Notes: generated by a model not told the origin, from the letters alone. DNA of 64,000 bases from Eubacterium sp. (GCA_017430325.1 JAFRNE010000007.1:62001-126000), one strand, 5' to 3'. Shown: positions 1-10,133, numbered from the stretch's first letter. Numbers and translations: made by a program.

Positions 1-1
1 G

Positions 2-73
2 GGACCTTGCGAGATCCACAGAAGGTCATTCATAAAGAATTACTGGAACGAAGGGGAAAAAGTTGCAGAATAA
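2..73 (+). CDS. rnhB: Ribonuclease HII, C-terminal end (partial)
   Basis: Only the last 23 codons lie in the window. The peptide begins GPCEIHRRSF, which matches the usual end of RNase HII (G-x-C-x-I-H-R-x-S-F), the enzyme that removes ribonucleotides from DNA. The stop codon lies inside yraN, so the two genes overlap by 11 bases and are probably translationally coupled. The rnhB-yraN order is common in Firmicutes. The short length is the only reason for caution. Confidence 0.8.
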   Translation, partial: GPCEIHRRSFIKNYWNEGEKVAE

Positions 74-428
74 AAGGCAGGTAGGCAGCGAAAAAGAAGA
101 GATAGCGGCAGAGTTTCTGAAGGCTAAAGGCCTCAGGATACTTTCGAGAAATTATAAGGTCCGGCAGGCCGAGCTTGATATAGTTGCGTCGGATGATGAA
201 AGCCGCATACTGATCTTTGTTGAGGTTAAATACAGAGCTACATCGGGAAGAGGTATCTCCCTTGAAGCAGTAACTCCCGCTAAGCAAAAGAAAATATGCC
301 AGGCTGCGCTTTTTTATATGAACCAGTTCAGGATCAATCCTGAAACCGTAAATATACGTTTTGATGTTGTCGGTATCGATGGCGAGAAGATCACGCATAT
401 TGAAAACGCATTTATGTTTTCTATTTAG
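63..428 (+). CDS. yraN: UPF0102 (YraN) family nuclease-fold protein
   Basis: A 121-residue protein of the usual YraN length. Visible family hallmarks are an N-terminal G-x-x-x-E...A..FL (residues 8-20), an acidic AELDIVA segment near residue 37 and FVEVKYR near residue 52. Together these give the E...D...ExK pattern of restriction-endonuclease-like folds. The cellular role is not settled; it is often found beside rnhB, as here. The start is a TTG placed 6 bases after an AAGGGG ribosome binding site, inside the end of rnhB. Confidence 0.85.
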   Translation: MQNKRQVGSEKEEIAAEFLKAKGLRILSRNYKVRQAELDIVASDDESRILIFVEVKYRATSGRGISLEAVTPAKQKKICQAALFYMNQFRINPETVNIRFDVVGIDGEKITHIENAFMFSI

Positions 429-450
429 TTATGATCGTGTTTTGACAATA

Positions 451-486
451 TTCGTGAACGATATGAAGTTCGTGAACAATATGATA
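451..486 (+). repeat. 18-bp tandem duplication after yraN
   Basis: Two head-to-tail copies of an 18-bp unit starting TTCGTGAACGATATG, identical at about 16 of 18 positions. They fill the gap between the yraN stop and the pgeF start. No promoter or terminator was recognised in this gap. It is one of several short duplications at gene ends in the window. Confidence 0.7.
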
Positions 487-488
487 GT

Positions 489-1349
489 TTGAAAAATATG
501 AATATATATAATGATATACATTTTAAGAAATTAATATCTGCATACAACAACGAAGAAGTTCCGGTCATAAAGTCGGTGCTTCTTTCAAAATACGAGGACA
601 GGCTTATTCACGGAATGTCCACCAGGCTGGGTGGTGTAAGTGAAGCACATCTTGCGTCTATGAACCTCAGCTTTTCGAGAGGTGATGATCCTGAAAAGGT
701 GATGGAGAATCACAGGATATTTTCCGGGGCACTGGGCTATGATATGAACAGAACTGTATTTTCAGACCAGGTGCATAAGACTTTTATCAGAAAATGCACT
801 GAGGATGACGCAGGCAAAGGGCTTATCAGAGAGACTGATATAAAGGAAACCGACGGTCTGATCACGGATTGCAGGGAACTGCCGCTGATGACCTTTTATG
901 CAGACTGCGTACCGCTTATATTTTATGCGCCGGACAATAATGTCATCGCCGGTGTTCATTCAGGCTGGAAGGGTACCCTGGCCGGCATCGGTGCCATAGC
1001 TGCAGATATATTTGAAAAGGATTATAACTGCGATAAGAAAAAGTTGATCTGCTTTATCGGACCTTCTATCTGTAAGGACTGCTACGAGATAAGCAGGGAT
1101 GTGGCTGAGCAGTTTATTATTAAGTATCCGGAATATGAGAAGGAAGATATAATAACCTATACAGGTAATGATAAATACCATCTTGACCTGCAGCGCGCCT
1201 GCAAGTCTGTACTGATGGATGCAGGACTTGTTCAGGAAAATATTGAGATATCGGGACTTTGCACCTGTTGTAATCATGAGGTTCTTTTTTCACACAGAAA
1301 GACCAACGGACTTCGCGGAAATCTTGCCGCACTTATCATGCTTAAATAA
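489..1349 (+). CDS. pgeF: Peptidoglycan editing factor PgeF / YfiH-type multicopper-like protein
   Basis: A 286-residue member of the YfiH/PgeF family (formerly called polyphenol oxidase or laccase-domain protein). Members have been reported with purine nucleoside activity and with a role in keeping peptidoglycan precursors correct. The motifs YADCVPLIFY (about residue 136) and GVHSGWKGT (about 154-162) supply the conserved Cys and His of the metal site. SGLCTCCN and SHR near the end complete the family pattern. The start is uncertain: TTG at 489 or ATG at 498, neither with a good ribosome binding site. It sits in a run of housekeeping genes with no visible terminator on either side. Confidence 0.85.
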   Translation: MKNMNIYNDIHFKKLISAYNNEEVPVIKSVLLSKYEDRLIHGMSTRLGGVSEAHLASMNLSFSRGDDPEKVMENHRIFSGALGYDMNRTVFSDQVHKTFIRKCTEDDAGKGLIRETDIKETDGLITDCRELPLMTFYADCVPLIFYAPDNNVIAGVHSGWKGTLAGIGAIAADIFEKDYNCDKKKLICFIGPSICKDCYEISRDVAEQFIIKYPEYEKEDIITYTGNDKYHLDLQRACKSVLMDAGLVQENIEISGLCTCCNHEVLFSHRKTNGLRGNLAALIMLK

Positions 1350-1376
1350 TGTTTGGCACTAATCATGCTTAGATAA
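1329..1376 (+). repeat. 27-bp-period duplication of the pgeF 3' end
   Basis: The last codons and stop of pgeF (GCACTTATCATGCTTAAATAA) are repeated 27 bp downstream with two substitutions. The second copy stays in the same reading frame and would again read ALIML(K/R)-stop. It looks like a decayed tandem duplication of the gene end, now 3' untranslated. Confidence 0.75.
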
Positions 1377-1430
1377 ATCAGCTGATAAGTATTAACTATC
1401 GATGATCGTTTATAATTAATATAGAAAAAT

Positions 1431-2828
1431 ATGAAAAAACACTTGATCGTAAAGGTAATTGAAGATAGTCCTGCAGACCTTGCTGGGATCAAAAAAGGTG
1501 AGACGCTTGTCAGTCTGAACGGGCATGAGATCACCGATATTTTTGATTATGATTTTATTGCTGAGGATGATCAGGTAAGTCTGATCGTTGAGGATGAAGC
1601 TGGCAAGGAGAGAGAGGTTCAGATAGAGAAGGAGGAGGGCGAGGACCTCGGACTTGTATTTGAAGAGTCTCTGATGGATAATTACAGATCCTGCTACAAC
1701 AAATGCATCTTCTGTTTCATCGACCAGAATCCGAAAGGGATGCGTGAGACCATATATTTTAAGGATGATGATTCGAGACTGTCGTTCCTTCAGGGCAACT
1801 ACATTACCATGACAAATATGAAGGATTCGGAGATCGACAGAATTATCGAATATAAGCTGGCGCCGATAAATATTTCCGTGCATACGACCAATCCGGAGCT
1901 TCGCTGCAGTATGCTGCATAACCGCTTTGCTGGACGCATATTAGAGCATATGGATAAACTTTATGCGGCTGAGATTCCGATGAATGCGCAGATAGTTCTC
2001 TGTAAGGGCGTTAATGACGGAGAGGAGCTTCTGAGAAGTCTCCGTGATCTTGCAAAATACGCTCCGGTGCTCGGAAGCGTTTCGGTGGTTCCGGTAGGCC
2101 TTACAAAATACAGAGACGGCCTCTGCCATCTGGATGAGTTTAACAAAGAGGACGCGGAAGAAGTTATAGATATGATAGAGGATATCCAGAAGGAGATTTA
2201 TCCGAAATACGGTATCCACCTTGCACACGCCAGTGATGAATGGTATATCATGGCCGGAAGAGAGATCCCGCCGGAAGAAAGCTACGACGGCTACGAGCAG
2301 CTTGAGAACGGTGTGGGAATGACAAGACTTCTTTATGATGATTTCACTGCGGCTGTCGACTGCGTTCTTGATTATAAGACAGCCATGGAGAAAAAGGGAA
2401 AGCTCGGAAGAGTATTTCATCATAAGACTGAAGAAGAAAAGCTTTATGAGGCTATCCTGAAAAATAATCCGGGAAGAAAGGCATCCACCGTATGCGGTAT
2501 GCTCTCGAAGGATAATAAAGATTATATCTGTAAGGAGTTAAATCGACTTAGACCGGATGTGGAATTCATGGTCTATCCGATAGAAAATAAGTTCTTCGGA
2601 CCGAAGATAACCGTCACGGGCCTCCTTACCGGAAGCGATATCGTATCCGGTCTGCAGGGCAAAGAACTGGGCGATGCACTGCTTATTCCGTCAAGCTGCC
2701 TCAAGGCTGACGAGGAGATCTTCCTCGATGACATGACTTTGGAAGAGCTAAAGAACGCTTTACAAGTAGAAACTGTTATTGTAAAATCATATGGAATGGA
2801 ATATATAAGAGATATCTTGGGAGTATAA
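1431..2828 (+). CDS. DUF512 radical SAM protein with N-terminal PDZ domain
   Basis: A 465-residue protein of the DUF512 family, found mainly in Clostridia and Cyanobacteria; its function is not established. Residues 1-65 form a PDZ-like domain ([22 protein letters not shown]). A radical-SAM-type cluster motif follows, with Cys88, Cys92 and Cys95 ([12 protein letters not shown]), then the family-specific stretches [10 protein letters not shown] and GNYITMTN. The C-terminal third (about 290-465) is the DUF512 domain with [12 protein letters not shown]. The gene ends 2 bases before der and probably shares its transcript. No clear ribosome binding site precedes its ATG. Confidence 0.85.
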   Translation: MKKHLIVKVIEDSPADLAGIKKGETLVSLNGHEITDIFDYDFIAEDDQVSLIVEDEAGKEREVQIEKEEGEDLGLVFEESLMDNYRSCYNKCIFCFIDQNPKGMRETIYFKDDDSRLSFLQGNYITMTNMKDSEIDRIIEYKLAPINISVHTTNPELRCSMLHNRFAGRILEHMDKLYAAEIPMNAQIVLCKGVNDGEELLRSLRDLAKYAPVLGSVSVVPVGLTKYRDGLCHLDEFNKEDAEEVIDMIEDIQKEIYPKYGIHLAHASDEWYIMAGREIPPEESYDGYEQLENGVGMTRLLYDDFTAAVDCVLDYKTAMEKKGKLGRVFHHKTEEEKLYEAILKNNPGRKASTVCGMLSKDNKDYICKELNRLRPDVEFMVYPIENKFFGPKITVTGLLTGSDIVSGLQGKELGDALLIPSSCLKADEEIFLDDMTLEELKNALQVETVIVKSYGMEYIRDILGV

Positions 2829-2830
2829 AT

Positions 2831-4156
2831 ATGAGTAAACCTGTTGTGGCCATAGTCGGAAGGCCGAATGTCGGTAAGTCGACTCTCTTTAATGCGCTCG
2901 CCGGAGAGAGAATATCCATAGTTAAGGATACACCGGGCGTAACAAGAGACAGAATATATGCAGATGTAACCTGGCTCGATAAGAGCTTTACAATGATAGA
3001 TACAGGCGGTATTGAACCTGAGTCAAACGATATAATATTAAAGAGTATGAGAGAACAGGCTGAGATAGCTATCGAGACAGCTGATGTTATCATATTTCTT
3101 ACTGATGTCCGTCAGGGTCTGGTTGATGCGGATTCCAAGGTTGCGGACATGCTCAGGCGTTCAAGAAAGCCGGTCGTTCTTGTTGTAAATAAGGTTGATA
3201 ATTTTGAAAAATACATGAACGATGTATATGAGTTTTACAATCTCGGACTCGGGGATCCGTTCCCGATTTCTTCGCTTGGAAAACTCGGCTTCGGTGAGAT
3301 GCTTGATGAGGTGTGCAGTCACTTCAGAAAGGATGCCTCAGAGGATGAAGAAGATGACAGACCAAGGGTTGCCATTATCGGTAAGCCAAATGTAGGTAAG
3401 TCATCTATTATCAATAAGCTTCTCGGAAAGGACCGCGTTATCGTTTCGGATATTGCCGGAACAACACGTGATGCCATCGATACCGTTATCAAGAGAAATG
3501 GTACAGAATATGTATTTATCGATACGGCCGGACTCAGAAGAAAAAGCAAGATAAAAGATGAAATAGAAAGATATAGTATCATAAGGACGGTTACAGCTGT
3601 TGAAAGATGTGACGTAGCGGTCCTTGTTATTGATGCAACGATGGGAGTTACCGAGCAGGATGCAAAGATCGCCGGAATAGCTCATGAGAGAGGCAAGGGT
3701 ATCATCATTGCCGTAAATAAGTGGGATGCCATCGAGAAGGATGACAAGACCATGAATAAGTTCAGAAACAGCATCAGACAGACTCTGTCCTTCATGCCTT
3801 ATGCAGAGATGCTGTTTATTTCTGCGGAGACCGGACAGCGTATGGACAAGCTTTTCACAATGATCGATGCCGTTGTACAGAACTGCTCACTCAGAGTAGC
3901 GACCGGTGTCCTTAATGAAATACTTGCCGAAGCGGTTGCAACAGCAGATCCGCCATCAGATAAGGGCAAGAGACTCAGACTGTATTACATGACTGAGGTT
4001 TCGGTTAAGCCACCTACATTTGTTATATTTGTTAATGATAAGGAACTGGCACACTTCTCATATATAAGATATATCGAGAATAAGGTTCGTGAGGCCTTCG
4101 GCTTCAAGGGAACACCGCTTAAGTTCATCATTCGTGAAAGGAAAGAAAACCAGTGA
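2831..4156 (+). CDS. der: Ribosome assembly GTPase Der (EngA)
   Basis: A 441-residue tandem-GTPase protein needed for maturation of the 50S ribosomal subunit. Domain 1 has P-loop GRPNVGKST (10-18), DTGG and NKVD (about 120). Domain 2 has GKPNVGKSS (about 184), DTAG and NKWD (about 295). The C-terminal KH-like domain spans about 350-441. An acidic linker (DASEDEEDD) separates the two G domains, as is usual. A GGGAG ribosome binding site precedes the ATG, and the stop overlaps the plsY start. Confidence 0.97.
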   Translation: MSKPVVAIVGRPNVGKSTLFNALAGERISIVKDTPGVTRDRIYADVTWLDKSFTMIDTGGIEPESNDIILKSMREQAEIAIETADVIIFLTDVRQGLVDADSKVADMLRRSRKPVVLVVNKVDNFEKYMNDVYEFYNLGLGDPFPISSLGKLGFGEMLDEVCSHFRKDASEDEEDDRPRVAIIGKPNVGKSSIINKLLGKDRVIVSDIAGTTRDAIDTVIKRNGTEYVFIDTAGLRRKSKIKDEIERYSIIRTVTAVERCDVAVLVIDATMGVTEQDAKIAGIAHERGKGIIIAVNKWDAIEKDDKTMNKFRNSIRQTLSFMPYAEMLFISAETGQRMDKLFTMIDAVVQNCSLRVATGVLNEILAEAVATADPPSDKGKRLRLYYMTEVSVKPPTFVIFVNDKELAHFSYIRYIENKVREAFGFKGTPLKFIIRERKENQ

Positions 4157-4842
4157 CGGTAACTATCAGGATAATATGTTTTATCTGCGGATATTTCTGC
4201 GGAATTATAGAAACAGGATATATTTACGGAAAGTTAAATGGTATTGATATAAGAAATTACGGAAGCGGTAACTCAGGTACCACAAATGCACTGAGAGTAC
4301 TGGGAAAGAAGGCCGGACTGGTTGTATTTATCGGCGACTTCTTTAAGGCATTTATTCCATGCTTTATCGTGAGACTTCTCACACAGAATTCATACCCTGA
4401 CATCTTCCTTCTTTTTGTTCTTTATGTAGGACTTGGAGTTGTTGTGGGACATAATTTTCCTTTCTACCTTAAGTTCAAGGGTGGTAAGGGAGTTGCGGCT
4501 ACAGCCGGCATGATAGCAGGACTTCTTATTCCTTTAATGATAGTTATCCTGCTGGTGCTTTTCATAGCTGTTGTTGCTGTCACAAGATATGTATCGGTTG
4601 GTTCGATACTGCTTATGATCGAATTCGTGACATGCTATGTAATATTTGCATTTAAGGGAATGCTCTGCTTTGATCCTAAGGGTGATTCAAAGTCAGAAAT
4701 GATAGAGAGTATAGTGCTTGCGGTCATATTTGCGACTATGTCTATTCTTAAGCATAAGGCAAATATCATCAGACTCATGCATGGTGAGGAAAACAAGCTT
4801 GGAGATAAGAAAAAGGTCAGTGAGATCAAGGAAGAAAACTGA
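4153..4842 (+). CDS. plsY: Glycerol-3-phosphate acyltransferase PlsY
   Basis: A 229-residue integral membrane enzyme that transfers the acyl group from acyl-phosphate to glycerol-3-phosphate, the first step of phospholipid synthesis in Gram-positive bacteria. Visible motifs are [15 protein letters not shown] (about 37-51) and [17 protein letters not shown] (about 97-113), both conserved catalytic loops. About five hydrophobic helices are seen. The C-terminus has a charged tail ([18 protein letters not shown]). The GTG start overlaps the der stop (GTGA). With gpsA just downstream, substrate supply and use are genetically adjacent. Confidence 0.95.
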   Translation: MTVTIRIICFICGYFCGIIETGYIYGKLNGIDIRNYGSGNSGTTNALRVLGKKAGLVVFIGDFFKAFIPCFIVRLLTQNSYPDIFLLFVLYVGLGVVVGHNFPFYLKFKGGKGVAATAGMIAGLLIPLMIVILLVLFIAVVAVTRYVSVGSILLMIEFVTCYVIFAFKGMLCFDPKGDSKSEMIESIVLAVIFATMSILKHKANIIRLMHGEENKLGDKKKVSEIKEEN

Positions 4843-4886
4843 TCTTTAAATAGATTATTAGTCTGAAAATACAGGAGGGGAAAATA

Positions 4887-5891
4887 ATGAAGATTTGTAT
4901 ACTCGGTGCAGGAAGCTGGGGAATAGCTATAACAAAGCTTCTTACATATAATGGACATGAAGTTTCGGTTTGGTCGATCGACCCTGAAGAGATTGCAATG
5001 CTCAACGAATTCTGCGAGCATAAGACTAAGCTTCCGGGAGTAATACTCAGCGGAGCGGTTACATTTACCACAGATATGAATACAGCTATAGATGGCGCGG
5101 AAATGATAGTTATGGCAGTTCCGAGTCCTTTCGTGCGTTCAACAGCCAAGGCTGCTTCTCAGTACGTTAAGGAAGGAACCATCATCGTCAGCGTTGCAAA
5201 GGGTATCGAGGATGAGACTCTTATGAGACTTTCTCAGGTTATCAAGGAAGAGATCCCTGTAGCTGATATCGCAGTTCTTTCAGGACCAAGCCATGCTGAG
5301 GAGGTTGGCAAGTGTCTTCCTACTACAGTTGTTGTGGGTTCAAAGGATAAGGCTGTTGCAGAAAAGGTTCAGGATACCTTTATGGCTGATTTCTTCAGAG
5401 TATATATAAGCCCTGATGTTATGGGTATCGAGCTTGGTGGTGCGCTTAAGAACGTTATCGCACTTGCGGCAGGTATAGCAGATGGACTTGGCTGCGGTGA
5501 TAATACAAAAGCTGCTATCATCACAAGAGGAATAGTTGAGATAAAGAAGCTTGGTGTTAAGATGGGTGGCTATCCGGAGACCTTCTCGGGACTTTCTGGA
5601 ATCGGCGATCTTATTGTTACCTGTGCTTCTGTACATAGTAGAAACAGACGTGCCGGCTATCTTATCGGACAGGGCAAGACTTACCAGGAAGCTATGGACG
5701 AGGTTAAGATGGTTGTTGAGGGTGTTTATTCAGCGAGAGCAGCATTTGCTCTTTCTAAGAAATACGAAGTATCTATGCCTATAACAGAGGCGATAAATAA
5801 AGTCCTCTTTGAGGATTATCCTGCAAAGGATGCACTCACGGATCTTATTACAAGAGATAAGACAAGAGAAGTTATCGGAATGACCTGGTAA
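4887..5891 (+). CDS. gpsA: NAD(P)-dependent glycerol-3-phosphate dehydrogenase
   Basis: A 334-residue cytosolic enzyme that reduces dihydroxyacetone phosphate to sn-glycerol-3-phosphate, the PlsY substrate. The Rossmann motif GAGSWGIAITKLL is at residues 7-19. The catalytic-lysine segment GGALKNVIALAAGI and the substrate-binding GLSGIGDLIVTC are intact. Length is normal for the family. A GGAGGGG ribosome binding site lies just before the ATG. The 44-base gap from plsY shows no terminator. Confidence 0.97.
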   Translation: MKICILGAGSWGIAITKLLTYNGHEVSVWSIDPEEIAMLNEFCEHKTKLPGVILSGAVTFTTDMNTAIDGAEMIVMAVPSPFVRSTAKAASQYVKEGTIIVSVAKGIEDETLMRLSQVIKEEIPVADIAVLSGPSHAEEVGKCLPTTVVVGSKDKAVAEKVQDTFMADFFRVYISPDVMGIELGGALKNVIALAAGIADGLGCGDNTKAAIITRGIVEIKKLGVKMGGYPETFSGLSGIGDLIVTCASVHSRNRRAGYLIGQGKTYQEAMDEVKMVVEGVYSARAAFALSKKYEVSMPITEAINKVLFEDYPAKDALTDLITRDKTREVIGMTW

Positions 5892-5942
5892 AAAGGTTTT
5901 ATGCTAAACATGATAACAAAAAGAATCCGGAGACATTTGTAA

Positions 5943-7040
5943 ATGAAAGATAATAAACCCAAAAAGATAAATAAGAATAATAAAAAAGCTATAGCGATAC
6001 TTGTCAGTTTTTTTGTGCTGATAAGCGGTGCATATGCTGCATATGAGCTGTCTGATATCCATGAGACTGTTCGTGATGTCAGTGTCAGCGCACAGACCTC
6101 TGATAATGATGTTCAGGTAGTTGATGCTTCAACAGAAGATACATCAAAGAAAACAAAGGATGATACGACTGCGACTGAAACAGAAGCTCCTGGTACTGAG
6201 GCAACTGATAAGTCTGAGCAGCAGACTACTGAACAGCCTACCAGCGAAGCAACTACTGAGAAACCAACAGAAGCTACTTCGGAAACTCAGCAGGCTTCAA
6301 CCGATGCTACAACAGAGAAGACTACTGAGGCAACAACCGAGAAGGTTGAGCTCCCTGAAGGAGTATTTTCAGAGAATAATACGATCCTTCCTGATGTTGT
6401 GGATGTTCCATGTACCGACTGGTACGATTCAAGATATTTCATGCCTGATAAGGTTAAGGATACATCATACTTTGATAAGACTGTATTTATCGGTGATTCG
6501 AGAACAGAATCTCTTGCCTACTATACAGGTTTTGATAATGTAAATGCTTTTGCTTATAAGGGACTTAACGTAGGCGGTGTAAAGACCGAAAGATGTATAA
6601 GTATCAACGGCAGAAAATACACTGTTGAAGAGGCGATTGCCGCAACCTACTATGAAAATTACTATATTTCCTTTGGTATAAATGAACTTGGTTGGGAATA
6701 TATAGATGTATTTACAGATGACTTAAGCGAGCTTGTAGATATGATCTATGCAAGAAATCCAAATGCTGTTGTTTATATCGCAGCAGTAGTTCCTGTATCA
6801 CAGGAGACTTCGGACAACGACGATATCTTCACTATGGAGAATGTTGAGAAGTTTAACAATGCGATAATCAAGCTCTGTCATGACAGAGAGGATGTTATCT
6901 TCATTAATTATGCAGCTGCAGTAAGTGATGAGTATGGTTTCCTTCCTGAGGAGGGAACTGTTGACGGAAAGCACTGCACAGGAGACTACAGCCGAAGAAT
7001 TATGGAATATATCCTTCTTCATACCTATAAGAGAAGATAG
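5943..7040 (+). CDS. Membrane-anchored SGNH/GDSL-hydrolase-like protein with Thr/Glu-rich linker
   Basis: A 365-residue extracytoplasmic protein. A lysine-rich N-terminus and one hydrophobic helix (about residues 16-33) anchor it or act as a signal. A long Thr/Glu/Ala-rich linker rich in TTE repeats covers about 60-140. The C-terminal domain carries an SGNH-type GDSR block (VFIGDSRTE, about 180), ISFGINELGW as block III, and DGKHCT near the end as the usual Asp-x-x-His pair. The substrate is unknown; cell-surface polysaccharide deacetylation or esterase activity would fit the family. It lies between gpsA and scpA with its own CGGAG ribosome binding site. Confidence 0.75.
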   Translation: MKDNKPKKINKNNKKAIAILVSFFVLISGAYAAYELSDIHETVRDVSVSAQTSDNDVQVVDASTEDTSKKTKDDTTATETEAPGTEATDKSEQQTTEQPTSEATTEKPTEATSETQQASTDATTEKTTEATTEKVELPEGVFSENNTILPDVVDVPCTDWYDSRYFMPDKVKDTSYFDKTVFIGDSRTESLAYYTGFDNVNAFAYKGLNVGGVKTERCISINGRKYTVEEAIAATYYENYYISFGINELGWEYIDVFTDDLSELVDMIYARNPNAVVYIAAVVPVSQETSDNDDIFTMENVEKFNNAIIKLCHDREDVIFINYAAAVSDEYGFLPEEGTVDGKHCTGDYSRRIMEYILLHTYKRR

Positions 7041-7063
7041 TTCCGGCATTAAGGAGAGCTGCC

Positions 7064-7813
7064 ATGGCAACCGTTGTTGATGTCAAGATAAGCAATTTTG
7101 AAGGTCCTCTTGACCTGCTGCTTCATCTGATTGAAAAGAATAAATATAATATTTTCGATATACCGATCGTTGAGATAACAGAGCAGTATCTTGCTTATCT
7201 GGATGACCTTTCTGAGAACGATTATGATAAGATGAGCGACTTCCTTCTTATGGCCGCGCAGCTTATCAGTATCAAGGCGAAGATGCTTCTTCCTAAGGAA
7301 GAGGAGCCTGAGGTTGATGAGGGTGATCCGAGAGACGAGCTTGTCAGACGACTTCTTGAGTATAAGATGTACAAATACGCATCCTACGAACTTAAGGACA
7401 TGGAGATGGATGCGAAGGGAGCTTACTTCAAAGGAAAGTCTGTTCCGGATGAGGTTAAGAATTACAAGGAAGAGGTTGATCCGGCTGAGCTGATCGGAGA
7501 TATGACTCTTAGAAGACTTCAGGAAATATTTGAGCAGATGATGAAGCGAGAGGTTGACAGGATCGACCCTGTTAGAAGCTGTTTCGGAACCATCACCAGA
7601 GAAGAGATCAAGCTTGAGGACAGAATGATCGAAGTTCGTGAGGAGATTAAGGGCCTGAAGAGTATTAATTTCAGAACTCTGATCGGAAAGCGTAAGGGCA
7701 AGATGAACATGATAGTTACTTTCCTTGCGATACTTGAGCTTATGAAGACCGGTGTGCTGACTATCAGACAGGATGGCCTTTTTGATGAGATAATCATCGA
7801 TTCACTTGAATAA
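7064..7813 (+). CDS. scpA: Segregation and condensation protein A (kleisin)
   Basis: A 249-residue kleisin that bridges SMC heads in the bacterial condensin. The N-terminal family signature FEGPLDLLLHLIEKNKYNIF is at about 10-29. It is followed by the Tyr/Leu-rich helical segment and a C-terminal winged-helix region (ILELMKTGVLTIRQDGLFDEI). It has a good AAGGAGAG ribosome binding site. The next gene, scpB, encodes its partner, the usual pairing. Confidence 0.95.
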   Translation: MATVVDVKISNFEGPLDLLLHLIEKNKYNIFDIPIVEITEQYLAYLDDLSENDYDKMSDFLLMAAQLISIKAKMLLPKEEEPEVDEGDPRDELVRRLLEYKMYKYASYELKDMEMDAKGAYFKGKSVPDEVKNYKEEVDPAELIGDMTLRRLQEIFEQMMKREVDRIDPVRSCFGTITREEIKLEDRMIEVREEIKGLKSINFRTLIGKRKGKMNMIVTFLAILELMKTGVLTIRQDGLFDEIIIDSLE

Positions 7814-7835
7814 AATAAAAGTTTGGGATAGAAAA

Positions 7836-8501
7836 ATGAGCAGTGAGATAGAAACAGTAGAACAGGAAAATATAGAAACAGCGGAGCAGGCTGAAAAAAA
7901 TGCGGCAGAAGCTCCGGAAGCAGAAAGCTTCGAACCGGTTGAGAATGTTCCGGCAGCTCTTGAAGCTGTACTTTTTGCAATAGGTGAGGCGGTTGAGATA
8001 TCAAGACTTGCGGCTGCAATGGGAATATCAAAGGACGAAGTTATTAAGGGCTATGAAGCGCTTGCTAAGGATTACGAGAGTGACAAGACCGGTATCAGGA
8101 TCATCCGCCTGGATGACAAGCTTCAGCTCTGTACCAAAAGTGAATATTATGATGTTTTGATCAGACTTGTAAATATACCTAAGAAGCACAACCTCACAGA
8201 TGTTCTTCTTGAAACTCTTTCTATAGTTGCTTATAAGCAGCCGGTTACGAGGATCGAGATAGAGCAGATCAGAGGTGTATCGTGCTCACATGCTATCAAT
8301 AAGCTTATCGAGTACAATCTTATAACCGAGGTTGGAAGACTTGATGCACCGGGTAAGCCTATTCTTTTCGGAACCACAGATGACTTCCTCAGAAGCTTTG
8401 GAATATCATCAATGGATGAGCTGCCTGTTGTTTCTGCCGATAAGATCGAAGACTTTAAGAGACAGGCTATGGAGGAGGCTAACCTCACCATAGAGACCTA
8501 A
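7836..8501 (+). CDS. scpB: Segregation and condensation protein B
   Basis: ScpB binds ScpA and SMC to form condensin. The protein is about 221 residues from the ATG chosen here. An upstream in-frame TTG at 7806 would overlap scpA, but the ATG has GGGATAG upstream and gives the usual size. Residues 1-40 are an acidic, poorly conserved extension. Two winged-helix domains follow, with ALEAVLFAIGEAV, the family hallmark ETLSIVAYKQPVTRIEIEQI and the GRLDAPGKPILFGTT segment all intact. Confidence 0.93.
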   Translation: MSSEIETVEQENIETAEQAEKNAAEAPEAESFEPVENVPAALEAVLFAIGEAVEISRLAAAMGISKDEVIKGYEALAKDYESDKTGIRIIRLDDKLQLCTKSEYYDVLIRLVNIPKKHNLTDVLLETLSIVAYKQPVTRIEIEQIRGVSCSHAINKLIEYNLITEVGRLDAPGKPILFGTTDDFLRSFGISSMDELPVVSADKIEDFKRQAMEEANLTIET

Positions 8502-8562
8502 GGAAAATAGATGACCGGTCCTATAGCCCGGTGACTATTATATGCCATATAAGGAATAAAGA

Positions 8563-9750
8563 ATGAATAAAAAGAGAGAAAAACAGAAGTTAATATCCGA
8601 GGTTAACAGGGTATCTGCGAGGTGCATGAGAATAATCATGTATTTCCTCCTTATTTTCTTTGCGTTTTTCCTTGTAAATGACATATTTGATATTACGAAG
8701 CTGACCTTTACGATAGCTGCATGTCTTGTCATTGCCTTTATTCCGATACTTTTTGTAAATATTCTTAAGCTGGATAAGAAAAGTATAACCAGACATGTGA
8801 TCATCATCAGTACGGTTCTGATCACGATGATACTCATCACTGAGTTCAGCATCTATGCATATCCGATACTTCTGTTCCCGATACTTCTTGCATCGCTTTA
8901 TTTCGACAGAACCTTTATCCTTTATACATCGCTTCTTGTTATAGCGTCTATTGCATTTTCTGCTTTTGCTCAGATGAATTTCAGCAGCATAATCATGCAT
9001 AAGGCCTACAAGAATTATAATGACCTGCTGATACATTTTTCGGCACCGGCATTCCTGATAGTAATATTTATGTCCTTTATCGCTTTCTTCATCGTAGACA
9101 GAAATGCGATGATGATCGACAGAAATATTGATACAGCCCTTATCACAGTTGAAAACGAGAAGGGTCTGTGCTATGCCTTTTCGGAAATATCAGAAAACAA
9201 ATCAAAGCTTACAGGCGAGCATATCAAGCGAGTTGCGGAATATACTAAGATACTCGGAAGAGCTTCAGGCTTCGACGAGGACTATGTTGAGAAGCTTGCA
9301 ACAGCAGCCATGATGCACGATATAGGAAAGCTTATGATAAGTGATGAAATACTGGATAAGCCGACCAAGCTTACACCGGAAGAATATGAGATCATGAAGA
9401 GCCACGTGCTTTACGGTGAGGCACTTCTTGAGAAATGTCCGGGTGAGATCATGCACCTTGCGAGAATTATCGCAAAGGAGCATCATGAGAGATGGGATGG
9501 AACCGGCTATCTCGGTATGAAGGGCGATGAGATAGCATATATCTCACGTATAGTTTCGGTCTGTGATGTATTTGATGCCCTTACAGCAGAAAGAATGTAT
9601 AAGAAGGGCTGGTCCGATGAGGACACCTATAATGAGATCATTACAAACAGTGGTAAGCAGTTTGACCCGAAGGTGGTTAAGCTCTTTATTCAGAACTTTG
9701 ACAAGTTTAAGGCTGTCAGAGAGAAGATACCTGATATGAAGATATACTAA
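8563..9750 (+). CDS. Membrane HD-GYP-type phosphohydrolase
   Basis: A 395-residue protein with roughly six hydrophobic helices in residues 20-190 and a C-terminal HD domain (about 205-395). The metal-binding pair is His252-Asp253 (MMHDIGK). The family HHE-x-W-D-G-x-G-Y-P block reads HHERWDGTGYLG (307-318), so the Pro of the GYP signature is Leu. The later RIVSVCDVFDALTAER block is intact. HD-GYP proteins hydrolyse cyclic di-GMP or related dinucleotides; this is inference here. It starts after an AAGGA site, 61 bases past scpB. Confidence 0.8.
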   Translation: MNKKREKQKLISEVNRVSARCMRIIMYFLLIFFAFFLVNDIFDITKLTFTIAACLVIAFIPILFVNILKLDKKSITRHVIIISTVLITMILITEFSIYAYPILLFPILLASLYFDRTFILYTSLLVIASIAFSAFAQMNFSSIIMHKAYKNYNDLLIHFSAPAFLIVIFMSFIAFFIVDRNAMMIDRNIDTALITVENEKGLCYAFSEISENKSKLTGEHIKRVAEYTKILGRASGFDEDYVEKLATAAMMHDIGKLMISDEILDKPTKLTPEEYEIMKSHVLYGEALLEKCPGEIMHLARIIAKEHHERWDGTGYLGMKGDEIAYISRIVSVCDVFDALTAERMYKKGWSDEDTYNEIITNSGKQFDPKVVKLFIQNFDKFKAVREKIPDMKIY

Positions 9751-9803
9751 TAACAGATACCGTAGGATGCTTTGTATGCAGGACGGAATTGGAGGCATGA
9801 CAA

Positions 9804-10133
9804 TTGTTCAGGATAATTAATCAGTACCTTGCAAATGTAAATATAACAACGGACAAAGAGATGAAGACCAAGGTCGATATCTATCTGCAGGATCGTGCGG
9901 ATCTGACAAAGTACTGCATAAACGAAAGCTTTAACAAGTATATAGTTGATATAAGGATGCAGGAGTATTCTGTAGAGAATGCAGACAGACTCTTTAGAGA
10001 CTTCGAGACCTATACCGCATATTCATATTCAGCTATGTATGTAAGATATAATGAGGGTGCGAGAGTGAGATACAGATACGTAACCTCGAAGGAAGATAAG
10101 AGTGCGGTTTATATGGATGTAGTGATATCCTAA
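9804..10133 (+). CDS. Small protein of unknown function (109 aa)
   Basis: A 109-residue soluble protein without recognised motifs. It is rich in Tyr and charged residues, with alternating segments suggesting an alpha/beta fold (KTKVDIYLQDRADL, then YSYSAMYVRYNEGARVRYRY). It begins with TTG, supported by GGAGG eight bases upstream; the overlapping ATG at 9797 is a dead end after seven codons. It lies 53 bases after the HD-GYP gene and just before a terminator. I do not recognise the family. Confidence 0.7.
   Translation: MFRIINQYLANVNITTDKEMKTKVDIYLQDRADLTKYCINESFNKYIVDIRMQEYSVENADRLFRDFETYTAYSYSAMYVRYNEGARVRYRYVTSKEDKSAVYMDVVIS

Noticed and set aside
4153..4160. Frameshift joining der and plsY
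   Set aside because: The GTGA overlap is an ordinary stop-start junction; both proteins have full-length domains.
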